Below, in pieces: positions 35,501 through 43,533 of a DNA stretch of 64,000 nt (the stretch's first letter is position 1; every line of letters begins with the position of its first letter). Below the pieces are notes generated by a model, which saw only the letters and a list, made by a program, of their open reading frames with translations, was not told where the DNA came from and did no database searches. This DNA comes from Pseudorhizobium xiangyangii (lineage in GTDB: Bacteria; Pseudomonadota; Alphaproteobacteria; Rhizobiales; Rhizobiaceae): the NCBI RefSeq assembly GCF_020531965.1, contig NZ_JAJAWH010000001.1, forward strand, positions 186,001-250,000, in the 5' to 3' direction. The position numbers were made by a program, and so were the translations under genes.

Positions 35501-36314
35501 TGGTGAGCTCGAAGCCCCCCTTGAGGCGCGGGCCGGGCGGCGGCGCCACCACCGGTTCCGTATCGTCCTCTTCCTGCAGCACGTCCAAAGTGAAGTTGCC
35601 GCTATAGGCGGGCCGATCCTCCGACAGGAGAATTGCGCCATCCAGGTTGAGAGCAACCGGCACGGTGTCCGGAAGCAGCCGTAGCCGGAGCGGCAACCGC
35701 TGGGCGGCGGCCTCGGCCTCCCCGGTCGTCAGGGAGAAGGTCGCCGTGTGCCCATCGAGCGAGGCATAACCGTCGCCACGCCAGGGGCCGGCGAGCGACC
35801 CGGCGGACAGGTCGGCAGCGAGCCCCGTGATGGTACGGGTGCGGCCGCTTTGCTCGTCGATGAGGTCGATCGTTCCATTGGTGACATGCACGTCCTCGAT
35901 AACGACCGTGCGGGCGGGAATATCCGCCTTGCTGCCACGCATCCAGTCGAGCGTGCCGTCCTGCAGTACCCGGATACGGGCTTTCGGTTCCTCGATGCGC
36001 ATGTCGAAAATACGCGCCTCGCCAGACAGGAAGGGCGCCAGCTCCATATCCATCGAGAAACGGGCGGCGTGCAGTTGCGGCTGGCCATCGCGATCCTGCC
36101 CCACCCGGACATCGTGCAAAGTCACCGAGGGAAACGGCAGGATACGCGCATCGACCGCGCCGTGAACGACGACCTTCTTGCCGAGAATACGGCTCGCCCG
36201 CTGCTCGAACTCCACACGAAAATCGGTCCAGTCTACGAAGAACGGCGCAAGCAGGGCGGCGAATAGAACCACCACCAGCGCACCACCGACCGTCAACAGG
36301 ATGCGTCCCAGCAA
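32571..36314 (-). CDS. Large AsmA-family protein
   Basis: 1247 residues starting at TTG, supported by GGAGGGACG upstream. An N-terminal membrane helix (residues 2-26, ILLTVGGALVVVLFAALLAP) is followed by FFVDWTDFRVEFEQRASRIL and VTLHDVRVG, typical AsmA N-terminal sequence. A very long beta-rich periplasmic region follows, with AsmA C-terminal features near ATARTPLELMASLNGSGELT. The last 100 residues switch to a highly charged helix of EERARAEAEERARVEAEARL type, then a Pro/Thr-rich end. AsmA-like proteins are thought to bridge membranes and support phospholipid traffic to the outer membrane. It is transcribed toward the RHH gene. Confidence 0.9.
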   Translation of the reverse strand: MLGRILLTVGGALVVVLFAALLAPFFVDWTDFRVEFEQRASRILGKKVVVHGAVDARILPFPSVTLHDVRVGQDRDGQPQLHAARFSMDMELAPFLSGEARIFDMRIEEPKARIRVLQDGTLDWMRGSKADIPARTVVIEDVHVTNGTIDLIDEQSGRTRTITGLAADLSAGSLAGPWRGDGYASLDGHTATFSLTTGEAEAAAQRLPLRLRLLPDTVPVALNLDGAILLSEDRPAYSGNFTLDVLQEEDDTEPVVAPPPGPRLKGGFELTNERIRVPEYRLEVGPLADPYVVTGEATLDTGEKPEFLLTADGQQIDVNRLGEGERAKTGRDAAASAQRRIEAMIDLAAQIPIPQVPGRASLSLPAVVANDTTVRDIRIDVRPAGTGWTVDSFAATLPGRTQVEAKGALTLEQPVSFVGDVLLASNQPSGLADWLSGAVDPAIRQLKTAGFSAKVDLTPELQSFNNLELAIGKAILRGRVERQAASGETPSLTMALAGDEIDLDAMRALASLITGDDAGQAVLDHKLAASLKAERFTAFGVAADKVDTVFTLSDGELSLDRLSVKDLAGAAITASGRLEGSLLSNTGSGVATLKADDPGRFLAMLRDRLPAHPGLDRLASSARWFTGADLSADIQVGGDTAGLSAVLTGVMNGSTVTADIALPTLFELTAPSDLAFNARLENKESAILLGQAGLDPLPLGDDGPGYISIDLTQEGDEPASATLAFQTDRTQVDAEGTIGLGAAEFLSGTGRVTLNSQDVEPYLLMIGIGIPQFGHGLPLQLETDVAIATGNIRLDRLQGEVAGNVVGSNSLTIDRSAAGLSLKGDLSLDTVDLAWLGEAAYGAFTDPATGALSDQPFSMPIFGDTEAQLQLQAKTFRPGFTSDIADFSASITHRDGGVTIEDAKGSWQGGRISGRLAMSNGEGNGIFQTRLAVENADLAPLIWQTGDVPVATGRLNATMAVEATARTPLELMASLNGSGELTLSDLQLRGVSIVALPALLGEVDLLDGEVTEDKVRPVSERLVRQGEASLGTVAVPFTITEGEVRAQNVTAKAGDTTFSGDARIDLLEQAMSGALAITYSPGDEGLAGGDPSVRFVYSGNLADPQVEFDVAPLANFLSLRAFERERRRVESLQASVLEKQRLRREVSLHRYVAAEREAARERAEAEERARAEAEERARVEAEARLRAEAEAQAEREKAAAAARAAEEAQRRAEQVPTLTIPPTQDLFQEDLTPLQTPTIQSLPGVEP

Positions 36315-36384
36315 GCACGTCCCTCCGTAGTTTCAGGAAAAGACTAGTCCCACCCGCCGCATAGGCAAGTCAAGCATTGGCGAG

Positions 36385-37800
36385 CTATATCGTCTGGGGA
36401 AAGATCTTGCCCGGATTGAAGATATTGTCGGGGTCGAGGCTCTTTTTGATCGCCCGCATCAGGTCAACAGCGCTGCCAAGCTCCTGCTCGAGGAAGCTCA
36501 TCTTGCCCTGGCCGATGCCGTGCTCGCCAGTGCAGGTCCCGCCCATGGAAAGGGCCCGGGTATTCAACCGTCCCACGAAGGCCTCGGCGCGCGCCACATC
36601 CTGCGGGTCCTTGTCGTCGAAAAGGATCAGGACGTGAAAATTGCCATCGCCCGCATGCCCGACGATCGGCGCCAGGAAGCCGTGTTCGGCGATGTCCTCC
36701 TGGGTGGCAACGACGCAGTCCGCCAGCCGCGAAATCGGCACGCAGACGTCGGTGGACAGGCCGTTCAGATGCGGTGCGAGCGCACGCGACGCCCAGTAGG
36801 CATCGTGCCGCGCCTTCCAGAGACGGTTCCGCTCATCCGCATTCTGCGTGAAGCTGAAGCACTCGCCGCCACATTCGCCGGCGATTTCGGAAAACTGCGC
36901 CGACTGGAGGGCGACCGTTTCCTCCGTTCCGTGGAACTCCAGGAACAGCGTCGGTTTCTCCGCGTAGGAAAGGCCGGAATAGGCATTGCAGGCGCGTATC
37001 TGCATCTCGTCGAGAAGTTCGATGCGGGCGACCGGGATACCCATCTGGATGGTCATGATGACCGCATCGCAGGCAGCCTTGACGGACGGGAAGGCGCAGA
37101 CGCCGCCGCCGATCTTTTCCGGCGTGCCCTGCAGCCGGAGCGTGACGGAAGTGATGACCCCGAGCGTTCCCTCCGAGCCGACGAAGAGGCGCGTCAGATC
37201 GTAGCCGGCGGAGGATTTGCGGGCGCGCTGCGCGGTGCGGATCTCCTCGCCCTCCGCGGTCACCACGGTGAGCGCCAGCACATTGTCTTTCATGGTGCCG
37301 TAACGCACGGCATTGGTGCCCGACGCCCGCGTCGCCGTCATCCCGCCGATCGAAGCATTGGCACCCGGGTCGATGGGAAAGAACAGCCCGGTCGCCCGGA
37401 GTTCGGTGTTCAGCTGTTCGCGGGTGACACCCGGCTCGACGACCACGTCGAGATCCTCGGCATTGACATGAAGAACCCGATTCATCCGTGTGAAATCGAT
37501 GGAGATACCGCCATTGGGCGCGTTGATCTGCCCCTCCAGGGACGAACCCGTGCCGAACGGAATGACCGGTACGCGATGCCGGGCGCAGGCCTTGACCACC
37601 GCCTTGACGTCCTCTGCGCTCTCGACGAATACGACGCCATCGGGAAGCTGCGCCGGCAGATAGGTCGTCGTATGGGCGTGCTGCTCGCGAAACGCCTGAC
37701 CGGTCTGGAGGCGATCGCCGAACTGCTGCTTGAGGATATCGAGAACCAGAGCGATCCCCTCCTCGTTTCTAATTCCCGGCCGAACGTCCTTAACCGCCAT
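36385..37800 (-). CDS. FAD-linked D-lactate dehydrogenase (cytochrome)-type oxidase
   Basis: 471 residues from the ATG at 37800, chosen because GCAGGAGAG precedes it; upstream sequence is non-conserved. The PCMH FAD domain has PFGTGSSLEGQINAPNGG, GANASIGGMTATRASGTNAV and VGSEGTLGVIT. The FAD-oxidase C-terminal domain has GHAGDGNFHVLILFD, GGTCTGEHGIGQGK and the ending LDPDNIFNPGKIFP. The family includes D-lactate dehydrogenase and glycolate oxidase GlcD; no GlcE/GlcF partners are adjacent, favouring a single-subunit D-lactate or D-2-hydroxyacid dehydrogenase. Confidence 0.88.
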   Translation of the reverse strand: MAVKDVRPGIRNEEGIALVLDILKQQFGDRLQTGQAFREQHAHTTTYLPAQLPDGVVFVESAEDVKAVVKACARHRVPVIPFGTGSSLEGQINAPNGGISIDFTRMNRVLHVNAEDLDVVVEPGVTREQLNTELRATGLFFPIDPGANASIGGMTATRASGTNAVRYGTMKDNVLALTVVTAEGEEIRTAQRARKSSAGYDLTRLFVGSEGTLGVITSVTLRLQGTPEKIGGGVCAFPSVKAACDAVIMTIQMGIPVARIELLDEMQIRACNAYSGLSYAEKPTLFLEFHGTEETVALQSAQFSEIAGECGGECFSFTQNADERNRLWKARHDAYWASRALAPHLNGLSTDVCVPISRLADCVVATQEDIAEHGFLAPIVGHAGDGNFHVLILFDDKDPQDVARAEAFVGRLNTRALSMGGTCTGEHGIGQGKMSFLEQELGSAVDLMRAIKKSLDPDNIFNPGKIFPQTI

Positions 37801-38092
37801 CGCACACTCTCCTGCATCCCGCGTCGAGGATTGGGTTAGGCGACGGCCAGATATTTGTCCAGAACAGCGTTGGCTCCAGCCGTTCGCTGCGACAATCGAA
37901 TGCAGGGAACCAGACAATCGTCAGACTGGCTCGCACGACACAACGCTTGCCCTTGGTGGCACTCAATGGGCTGGATGGTTGGTGGCAAACGCGTGCCTTT
38001 ACATCTCGGCGGCCCGGCTGACAGCATGCTGCCAGTGCGAGCCGAAGGGGGAAGCCCTACCCGTGAATGGACGATAAGTAGGGCCGTCGCCC

Positions 38093-38719
38093 TTACTGCG
38101 TTGCGAAGCAATACAGCAAGCCGTCACCGCCAGTACCCTGCAGCGCTTCCTGACCGCATCCGCGCGAAGGGTGCGAGGAGTTCCAGGATTTCGCGGCGGC
38201 AGAATCGTCCAGGCCCGTTCGATCGTGGTGCCCCACCATCGCCGAACCCTCGCCGTCGGACGTCCAGTTTTCGCAGGTCGCCTCATGAGCGGTCCCGTCC
38301 GGCATCGAGCCGGTCAGGATATCGTGGCGGTTCGGCGTATCGCCTCTTCCGTTCACGACCTCTCCCTTTTCGTTGAGAGCGGTTTCCTTGGTCAGGCCGT
38401 TCTGATCGCTGTGCAGGGCCTCGACGCTTGCGGCAATCGTCTGGCCTTTGGCGTTGACCCATGGGCCGGAACCGATGCGGTCACGGGCGTTGGCATCGCC
38501 GGTGCTGAGATAGGCGGCCCAGGTCTTGCCGGTTACGCCTGCTGCCTCCGCCAGACTTGCACAATGGGCATCGGCTCCTTCCAGACCACCCAGGTTAGCC
38601 CCTTTGCCAGGGCCCTGACTGGTGACGAAGAAACTCATGGTACCATCTTGCGCCGACGCAATGTGCGCGCCGGCGGCAGTCAGCAGGAATGAAGCGCATA
38701 CAAGGGGAATAGCTTTCAT
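38093..38719 (-). CDS. Secreted protein resembling the DUF1554/endostatin-like fold
   Basis: 208 residues from the ATG at 38719, which begins a clean signal peptide (MKAIPLVCASFLLTAAGAHI, cleavage after ASA). The mature part opens MSFFVTSQGPGKGANLGGLE and GADAHCASLAEAAG, a pattern I associate with DUF1554 and C-type-lectin-like proteins; CENWTS, GCGQEAL and LLYCFA supply paired cysteines for disulfides. Probably periplasmic or exported. No neighbour explains it: upstream is the RND pump and downstream the D-lactate dehydrogenase gene. Family assignment is tentative, function unknown. Confidence 0.7.
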   Translation of the reverse strand: MKAIPLVCASFLLTAAGAHIASAQDGTMSFFVTSQGPGKGANLGGLEGADAHCASLAEAAGVTGKTWAAYLSTGDANARDRIGSGPWVNAKGQTIAASVEALHSDQNGLTKETALNEKGEVVNGRGDTPNRHDILTGSMPDGTAHEATCENWTSDGEGSAMVGHHDRTGLDDSAAAKSWNSSHPSRGCGQEALQGTGGDGLLYCFATQ

Positions 38720-38895
38720 CGTCTCCTCCATGAGCCCCCTGCCGCACACTAACCGACAGCCATACGTTGCGGTATTCAAAAGAGCGTGTCAGGAGGACGG
38801 TGAAGACGCGCCGTCACCGGCCGCTGGCCGCCACGGCTTCTCCAGCAGAGAGAATGCAGGGCAGCATTCCCAAGTGAATACCGCCCTGCGCAGCC

Positions 38896-41800
38896 TTATT
38901 CGGCGGCCAGAAGCGGCCGCTTCTCGTCTTCGTTCGCCTGGCGGCGTTCGGCGCGCTCCAGTTCATCGTGCAGGCGCTGTTCCTCGTGTGCATGCGGCTT
39001 GGAGAAGCGGGCGAGCAGGAGATAGGCGACCGGAGTGATGTAGAGGGTCACCAGCGTCGCAAGACCCAGGCCGCCGACGATCACCCAGCCGAGCGCGATG
39101 CGTGCTTCGGCACCAGCGCCTTGGGCCAGCACCAGCGGAAGGCCGCCGATGACCGTTGCGATCATCGTCATCATCACCGGGCGCAGGCGAATGCTGCAAG
39201 CACTTTCGATCGCCTCGCGGACGCTTGCGCCACGGTCGCGCAGCTGGTTGGCGAATTCGACGATCAGAATGCCGTTCTTCGCCATCACCCCGACCAGAAG
39301 CACGAGGCCGATCTGGCTGTAGACGTTGAGGCTGGTACCGGTCAGGATCAACGCGAAAACGGCGCAGGCAAGCCCGAGCGGCACCGTGGACATGATGATC
39401 AGCGCCGACAGGACGCTTTCGAACTGGGCCGCCAGCACCAGGAAGATGATGGCGATAGCGAAACCGAAGGTCAGCATCATGCCATTGGAGTTCTCTTCCA
39501 GCGTCGCCGCTTCGGCGAGCGGAATGAGCCGGGAACCGGACGGCATCAGAGGCGCGGCAAGCGCTTCGGCGGCCTGCACCGCCTGACCGAGCGAGACACC
39601 GTCGCGCAGGTTGGCGGAGAAGGAGACGGCGGCCAGTTGGTCCTCGCGATTGAGTTCCGGTGCAACCGCCTTTTCCTCCAGCGTCGCCACGGTCGACAGC
39701 GGCACCATGCGGCCGTCGCTCGCCTTGACGAAGATGTTCTCCATATCCGTCGGATCGTCGACGGGGCGGGTCGTGGAGGTCAGCTTGACCGGAATGGCCT
39801 CGCCATCGACGAAGACATCGACGATCTCTCGGCCCTCGAGCAACGACTGCAACGAGGTGCCGAGATTGCGGATGTCTATGCCAAGATCGGAAGCCCGTTC
39901 GCGATCGACGGTGACCGAGATCTGCGCCTGGTTCGGCTCGTTGTTGAGGCGTGGCGTCTCGAACAGGCCGCTGTCGCGCAGTGCATCGACCAGCTTGATC
40001 GCCGCCTGGGTAAGCTCCTCGTGATTGCTGCCGACCAGCGCCATCTGCAGCCCGTTGCCGGCGCCGCGGATGCGCAGGCTGTTCTGCTGTATGGTGAAGG
40101 CCCGAAGCGCGGGGACGGATGCAGCCGCCCGGTCGATGTCCTTGACGATTTCGGCCTGCGTGCGCTCACGCTCAGACCACGGGGCCAGCGTCAGGACCAT
40201 GAAGCCACTGTTCGATGAGCCGCCCTGTCCCGATATGGAAAAGAGGTTCTGGATCTCGCCGCTGTCGCGCAGCGGTTGGAGCCGTTCCTCGATCTGCTGA
40301 AGCTTGTCGCGGGTATAGTCCAGGCTGACGCCTTCCGGCGCAGTGGCCCGCATCATCACCATCGCCCGGTCTTCCTGCGGCGTCAGCTCGCTGGTCACCG
40401 TTCCGAAAGCGACATAGCCCGCGCCGGAAAGCAGGAGCGCGACGACGATGACGGCAAGCGGCACGTTGAGGCATGCCGCAAGCGTCTTGCGGTAGAAATT
40501 CGCAAAACCCGAACCGAAGCGGCCGAGCATGCCGTGATCTTCCTTCATCGGCTTGGTAAGCATGCGCGACGCAAGCATCGGGCAGAGCGTCAATGCGGTG
40601 ATCGACGACAGGCCGACGGCGAAGGCCAGCACGAAGCCGAACTCGCGGAACAGGCCGCCCATCTGGCCCGGCAGGAAGGAAAGCGGAATGAACACGGCCG
40701 CAAGCGTCGCGGTGGTGGCGAGGACCGCGAAGAAGACTTCCTGTGTACCGAGTACGGCCGCCGCACGCGGACCCATGCCCTCGGCGCGCCGCCTGACGAT
40801 ATTCTCCAGGACGACGATTCCGTCATCGACCACAAGGCCGGTCGCCAGCACGATTGCCAGCAGCGTCAGGATGTTGATCGAGAAGCCGACGAGATAGATG
40901 GCGACCAGCGTGCCGATCAGCGCCACGGGCATGGTCAGCGCCGGGATCAGCGTCGCGCGCCAGTCGCGCAGGAAAAGCCAGATGACGATCAGCACAACGG
41001 TGGCCGACAACGCCAGCGCAATCTCCACCTCGTGCAGCGCGCCCTCGATGAACACCGCGTCGTCGCTGGTGATGGCAACGCGAGTGCCTTCCGGCATGGC
41101 CTCCGAGAGATCGGCGACCGCCTGCCTGACACCTTCCGAAATGCTGAGCGTGTTGGACTGCGCCTGGCGCAGGATGCCAAGGCCGACAGCCTGCACCCCG
41201 TTTGAACGCAGCGCAGTCGTACCGTCATCGGCGCCGAGCATTACGGTTGCAACGTCGCGGATACGGACATTGTTGCCGATCAGGACGTTTTCGAAATCAT
41301 CCGGCGTCGTCAGGTTGGCGGTGGCGCGCACCACGATATTCTGGGTCGCGGATTCCAGCGATCCCGCCGGCACGTCGAGCGCCGCAGTCGAGAGCGCATC
41401 CGACAGGTCGGCGATGGTCAGCCCCCGGCTGGCGAGCGCCGACTGGTCGACATCGACGCGGAAGACCTTTTCCTGGTCGCCGTAGAGTTCGACGTCGGCG
41501 ACGCCCTCCACGGCGGCAAGCCTGTCCGACACCTCGTTGTCGACGAGCTGCGTCAGGTCTTCCATCGACAGGGTCGAAGAGGTGACGGCCAGCCGCATGA
41601 TGGCCTGGCTGTCGGAATCGGCCTTGATGATGCGCGGTTCGTCGGCATCCTCCGGCAACTGGTTGGTGACGCGGCCGAGCGCATCGCGGACATCGTTCGC
41701 GGCAACGGCGATATCGGCAGTGTCGTTGAACTCCATCGTCACGCGGCTGGAGCCGAATTGCGATTCCGACGAGATGGACTTGAGGCCGCTGACGCGGGCA

Positions 41801-42087
41801 ACCGCGCCCTCGATGACGTCGGTGACTTCCTGGTCGATCGTCTGCGCGGATGCGCCGTCGTAGGTGGTGCGGATGCTGATGACCGGCTGGTCGACATCGG
41901 GCAGCTCGCGCACCTCTATGCCGACGAGGGCGGCAAGGCCTGCAACGACGAGCAGCGTGTTGAGGACCGCAGCCAGCACCGGGCGACGCACGAAGAGCGC
42001 CGTGAACGTGTGCGACGAGGCGGGCGGCGCGGAGGTGGATTTTACGACCTTTTCGTCCTTCGGCTCGTTGGTACCGTCATACATCAT
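38896..42087 (-). CDS. RND efflux transporter inner-membrane pump (AcrB/MexF class)
   Basis: 1063 residues, standard for hydrophobe/amphiphile-efflux RND pumps. Twelve membrane helices are interspersed with two large periplasmic loops. Conserved are ALVGIEVRELPDVDQPVIS, ALLAIVLATGLVVDDGIVVL with the proton-relay Asp pair, and the ending helix VGVMAKNGILIVEFANQLRD. It expels drugs, solvents or metabolites by proton antiport together with the adaptor encoded just upstream (four-base overlap) and an outer-membrane channel that is not encoded here. An ordinary TolC may serve. No adjacent repressor gene is seen. Confidence 0.94.
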   Translation of the reverse strand: MMYDGTNEPKDEKVVKSTSAPPASSHTFTALFVRRPVLAAVLNTLLVVAGLAALVGIEVRELPDVDQPVISIRTTYDGASAQTIDQEVTDVIEGAVARVSGLKSISSESQFGSSRVTMEFNDTADIAVAANDVRDALGRVTNQLPEDADEPRIIKADSDSQAIMRLAVTSSTLSMEDLTQLVDNEVSDRLAAVEGVADVELYGDQEKVFRVDVDQSALASRGLTIADLSDALSTAALDVPAGSLESATQNIVVRATANLTTPDDFENVLIGNNVRIRDVATVMLGADDGTTALRSNGVQAVGLGILRQAQSNTLSISEGVRQAVADLSEAMPEGTRVAITSDDAVFIEGALHEVEIALALSATVVLIVIWLFLRDWRATLIPALTMPVALIGTLVAIYLVGFSINILTLLAIVLATGLVVDDGIVVLENIVRRRAEGMGPRAAAVLGTQEVFFAVLATTATLAAVFIPLSFLPGQMGGLFREFGFVLAFAVGLSSITALTLCPMLASRMLTKPMKEDHGMLGRFGSGFANFYRKTLAACLNVPLAVIVVALLLSGAGYVAFGTVTSELTPQEDRAMVMMRATAPEGVSLDYTRDKLQQIEERLQPLRDSGEIQNLFSISGQGGSSNSGFMVLTLAPWSERERTQAEIVKDIDRAAASVPALRAFTIQQNSLRIRGAGNGLQMALVGSNHEELTQAAIKLVDALRDSGLFETPRLNNEPNQAQISVTVDRERASDLGIDIRNLGTSLQSLLEGREIVDVFVDGEAIPVKLTSTTRPVDDPTDMENIFVKASDGRMVPLSTVATLEEKAVAPELNREDQLAAVSFSANLRDGVSLGQAVQAAEALAAPLMPSGSRLIPLAEAATLEENSNGMMLTFGFAIAIIFLVLAAQFESVLSALIIMSTVPLGLACAVFALILTGTSLNVYSQIGLVLLVGVMAKNGILIVEFANQLRDRGASVREAIESACSIRLRPVMMTMIATVIGGLPLVLAQGAGAEARIALGWVIVGGLGLATLVTLYITPVAYLLLARFSKPHAHEEQRLHDELERAERRQANEDEKRPLLAAE

Positions 42088-43256
42088 CGGCTGGCGACCT
42101 CCGGCGTCTTGTCGCCGGCTGTGCGCACGGGGCCTCCCTCGCGGACCCGCTGGAGGCCTTCGGTTGCGACCTGATCGCCTTCCTTAAGCTCCGCGGCAAC
42201 AAGCACCGCATCCGGATTGCGCTGGACGATCCGAACCCTGGTTTTCACCGACTTACCATCGACGATCTGCCATACGAACGATCCCTGGCTGTCCCACTGC
42301 ACCGCCAGCGGATCGACGGAAGGATAGGTTTCGCCGGGGAAACGCATGGTGACGCCGAAGGACATGCCGGCGCGCAGCTGATCCTCGCCATTGGGGATGC
42401 GGGCGCGAAGGCGGATCGTGCGGCTTGCCGGGTCGACCCGGTTGTCGATCGATTCCACCGATCCCTCGAAAATCTGACCGGCCCGCGATACGGAACTCGC
42501 CTCGACCGGCATTCCCGGCTTCACCTGTACGGCGAAACGCTCGGGCGCCCAGAAATCCACCAGCAGTTCGGAGCGGTTATCGATGGAGACGACGTTGCTG
42601 GCGGTGGTGACGTTGTCACCGATATTGACCGCGACGATACCGACGATGCCGTCGATCGGGGCAACGATCGAGCGGCGCTTCAACGCCAGTTCGACAGTGG
42701 TGAGCGCCAGTTGCGCCGTTTCCTCGGCGATCTGTGCGTCCAGAACCTCCAGGCGCGAGAAACTGCGCAGGTTGCGGTAGGAATCCGCCTTCTCGCGGGC
42801 GCTGCGCAGCAGGACCTCGGCCTGATCGCGCAGGACAACCTGCTCCTCGTCGTCGAGCCTTGCCAGAACCTGGCCCTTCTTCACCTCGTCGCCTGAGGAA
42901 ACGAGGATCTCGTTGATGGTGCCGGTCGCCTGCGGCATGACCGTGACCGACTGGATCGCCTCGCCATCGCCGATGGCCGCAAGCCTGTCATTGACGGTGC
43001 CCGTGCCGACGGGGCTGATGGCGACCAGTACAGGTTGGCCGGCATTGCCACCTTTCGGGGTGGCCTGCGCTGCATCGCCCTCGCCCGCCGGCTCGCCGTG
43101 AGCCTCGGACGCGGCAGGATTGATCACGGCCACGGCGGCTTCCGGAACGCCCATGGACACCAGGGTGCGGGCGGCATCCGCCGAAAGGTAGACCCACAGA
43201 CAGAGCCCTCCCAGCAGAACAAATACCGAAAGCAGAAGCTGGTTTCCGAAGCGCAT
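42084..43256 (-). CDS. RND efflux periplasmic adaptor (membrane fusion protein)
   Basis: 390 residues from the ATG at 43256, preceded by CGGAGA. An N-terminal hydrophobic segment (LLLSVFVLLGGLCLWVYL) anchors it, followed by a Pro/Ala-rich linker to about residue 100. The lipoyl half VMPQATGTINEILVSSGDEV, a helical hairpin, the second lipoyl half RRSIVAPIDGIVGIVAVNIG and a beta-barrel (GMPVEASSVSRAGQIFEGSV) are all present. It links the pump to the outer-membrane channel. The gene is first in the operon, overlapping the pump gene (ATGA). Confidence 0.93.
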   Translation of the reverse strand: MRFGNQLLLSVFVLLGGLCLWVYLSADAARTLVSMGVPEAAVAVINPAASEAHGEPAGEGDAAQATPKGGNAGQPVLVAISPVGTGTVNDRLAAIGDGEAIQSVTVMPQATGTINEILVSSGDEVKKGQVLARLDDEEQVVLRDQAEVLLRSAREKADSYRNLRSFSRLEVLDAQIAEETAQLALTTVELALKRRSIVAPIDGIVGIVAVNIGDNVTTASNVVSIDNRSELLVDFWAPERFAVQVKPGMPVEASSVSRAGQIFEGSVESIDNRVDPASRTIRLRARIPNGEDQLRAGMSFGVTMRFPGETYPSVDPLAVQWDSQGSFVWQIVDGKSVKTRVRIVQRNPDAVLVAAELKEGDQVATEGLQRVREGGPVRTAGDKTPEVASR

Positions 43257-43319
43257 TAAAATCTCCGCATGAACGCGATCCAATCAGCCCGGAGTATCAC
43301 CGTTTGGCGACGCCCGCGC

Positions 43320-43339
43320 AACGCTTGGCGGCCAGCGTT
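43320..43339. promoter_or_regulatory. Inverted repeat upstream of RND operon
   Basis: AACGCT-TGGCGGCC-AGCGTT has 6-base perfect outer arms and partly complementary inner bases (TGG/CCA). It lies 64-83 bases upstream of the adaptor start, in the 277-base gap shared with uvrD. It may be an operator for a repressor encoded elsewhere. Nothing else recognisable was seen in the gap. Confidence 0.35.
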
Positions 43340-43533
43340 ACCAATTTGTAATCCAACAGCTTATCACGAAAACGTCACCCCGGACACATTGCGATAATTT
43401 CAGTCGGTGGCGGGGGCATCTGCTCGCCTATTCATCCGAACACGGCCACGATTGCATCCTGCTGCCGCGATTAAGGGAATGAAAGCAGAACATCTCTTCT
43501 GGCCTTTCGGGTCCGAATCACTACATTGGCCGC

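Noticed and set aside
38968..41205. Plus-strand frames opposite the RND pump gene
   Set aside because: Low-complexity His/Arg/Gln/Asp-rich translations typical of antisense high-GC frames; the pump is intact on the other strand.
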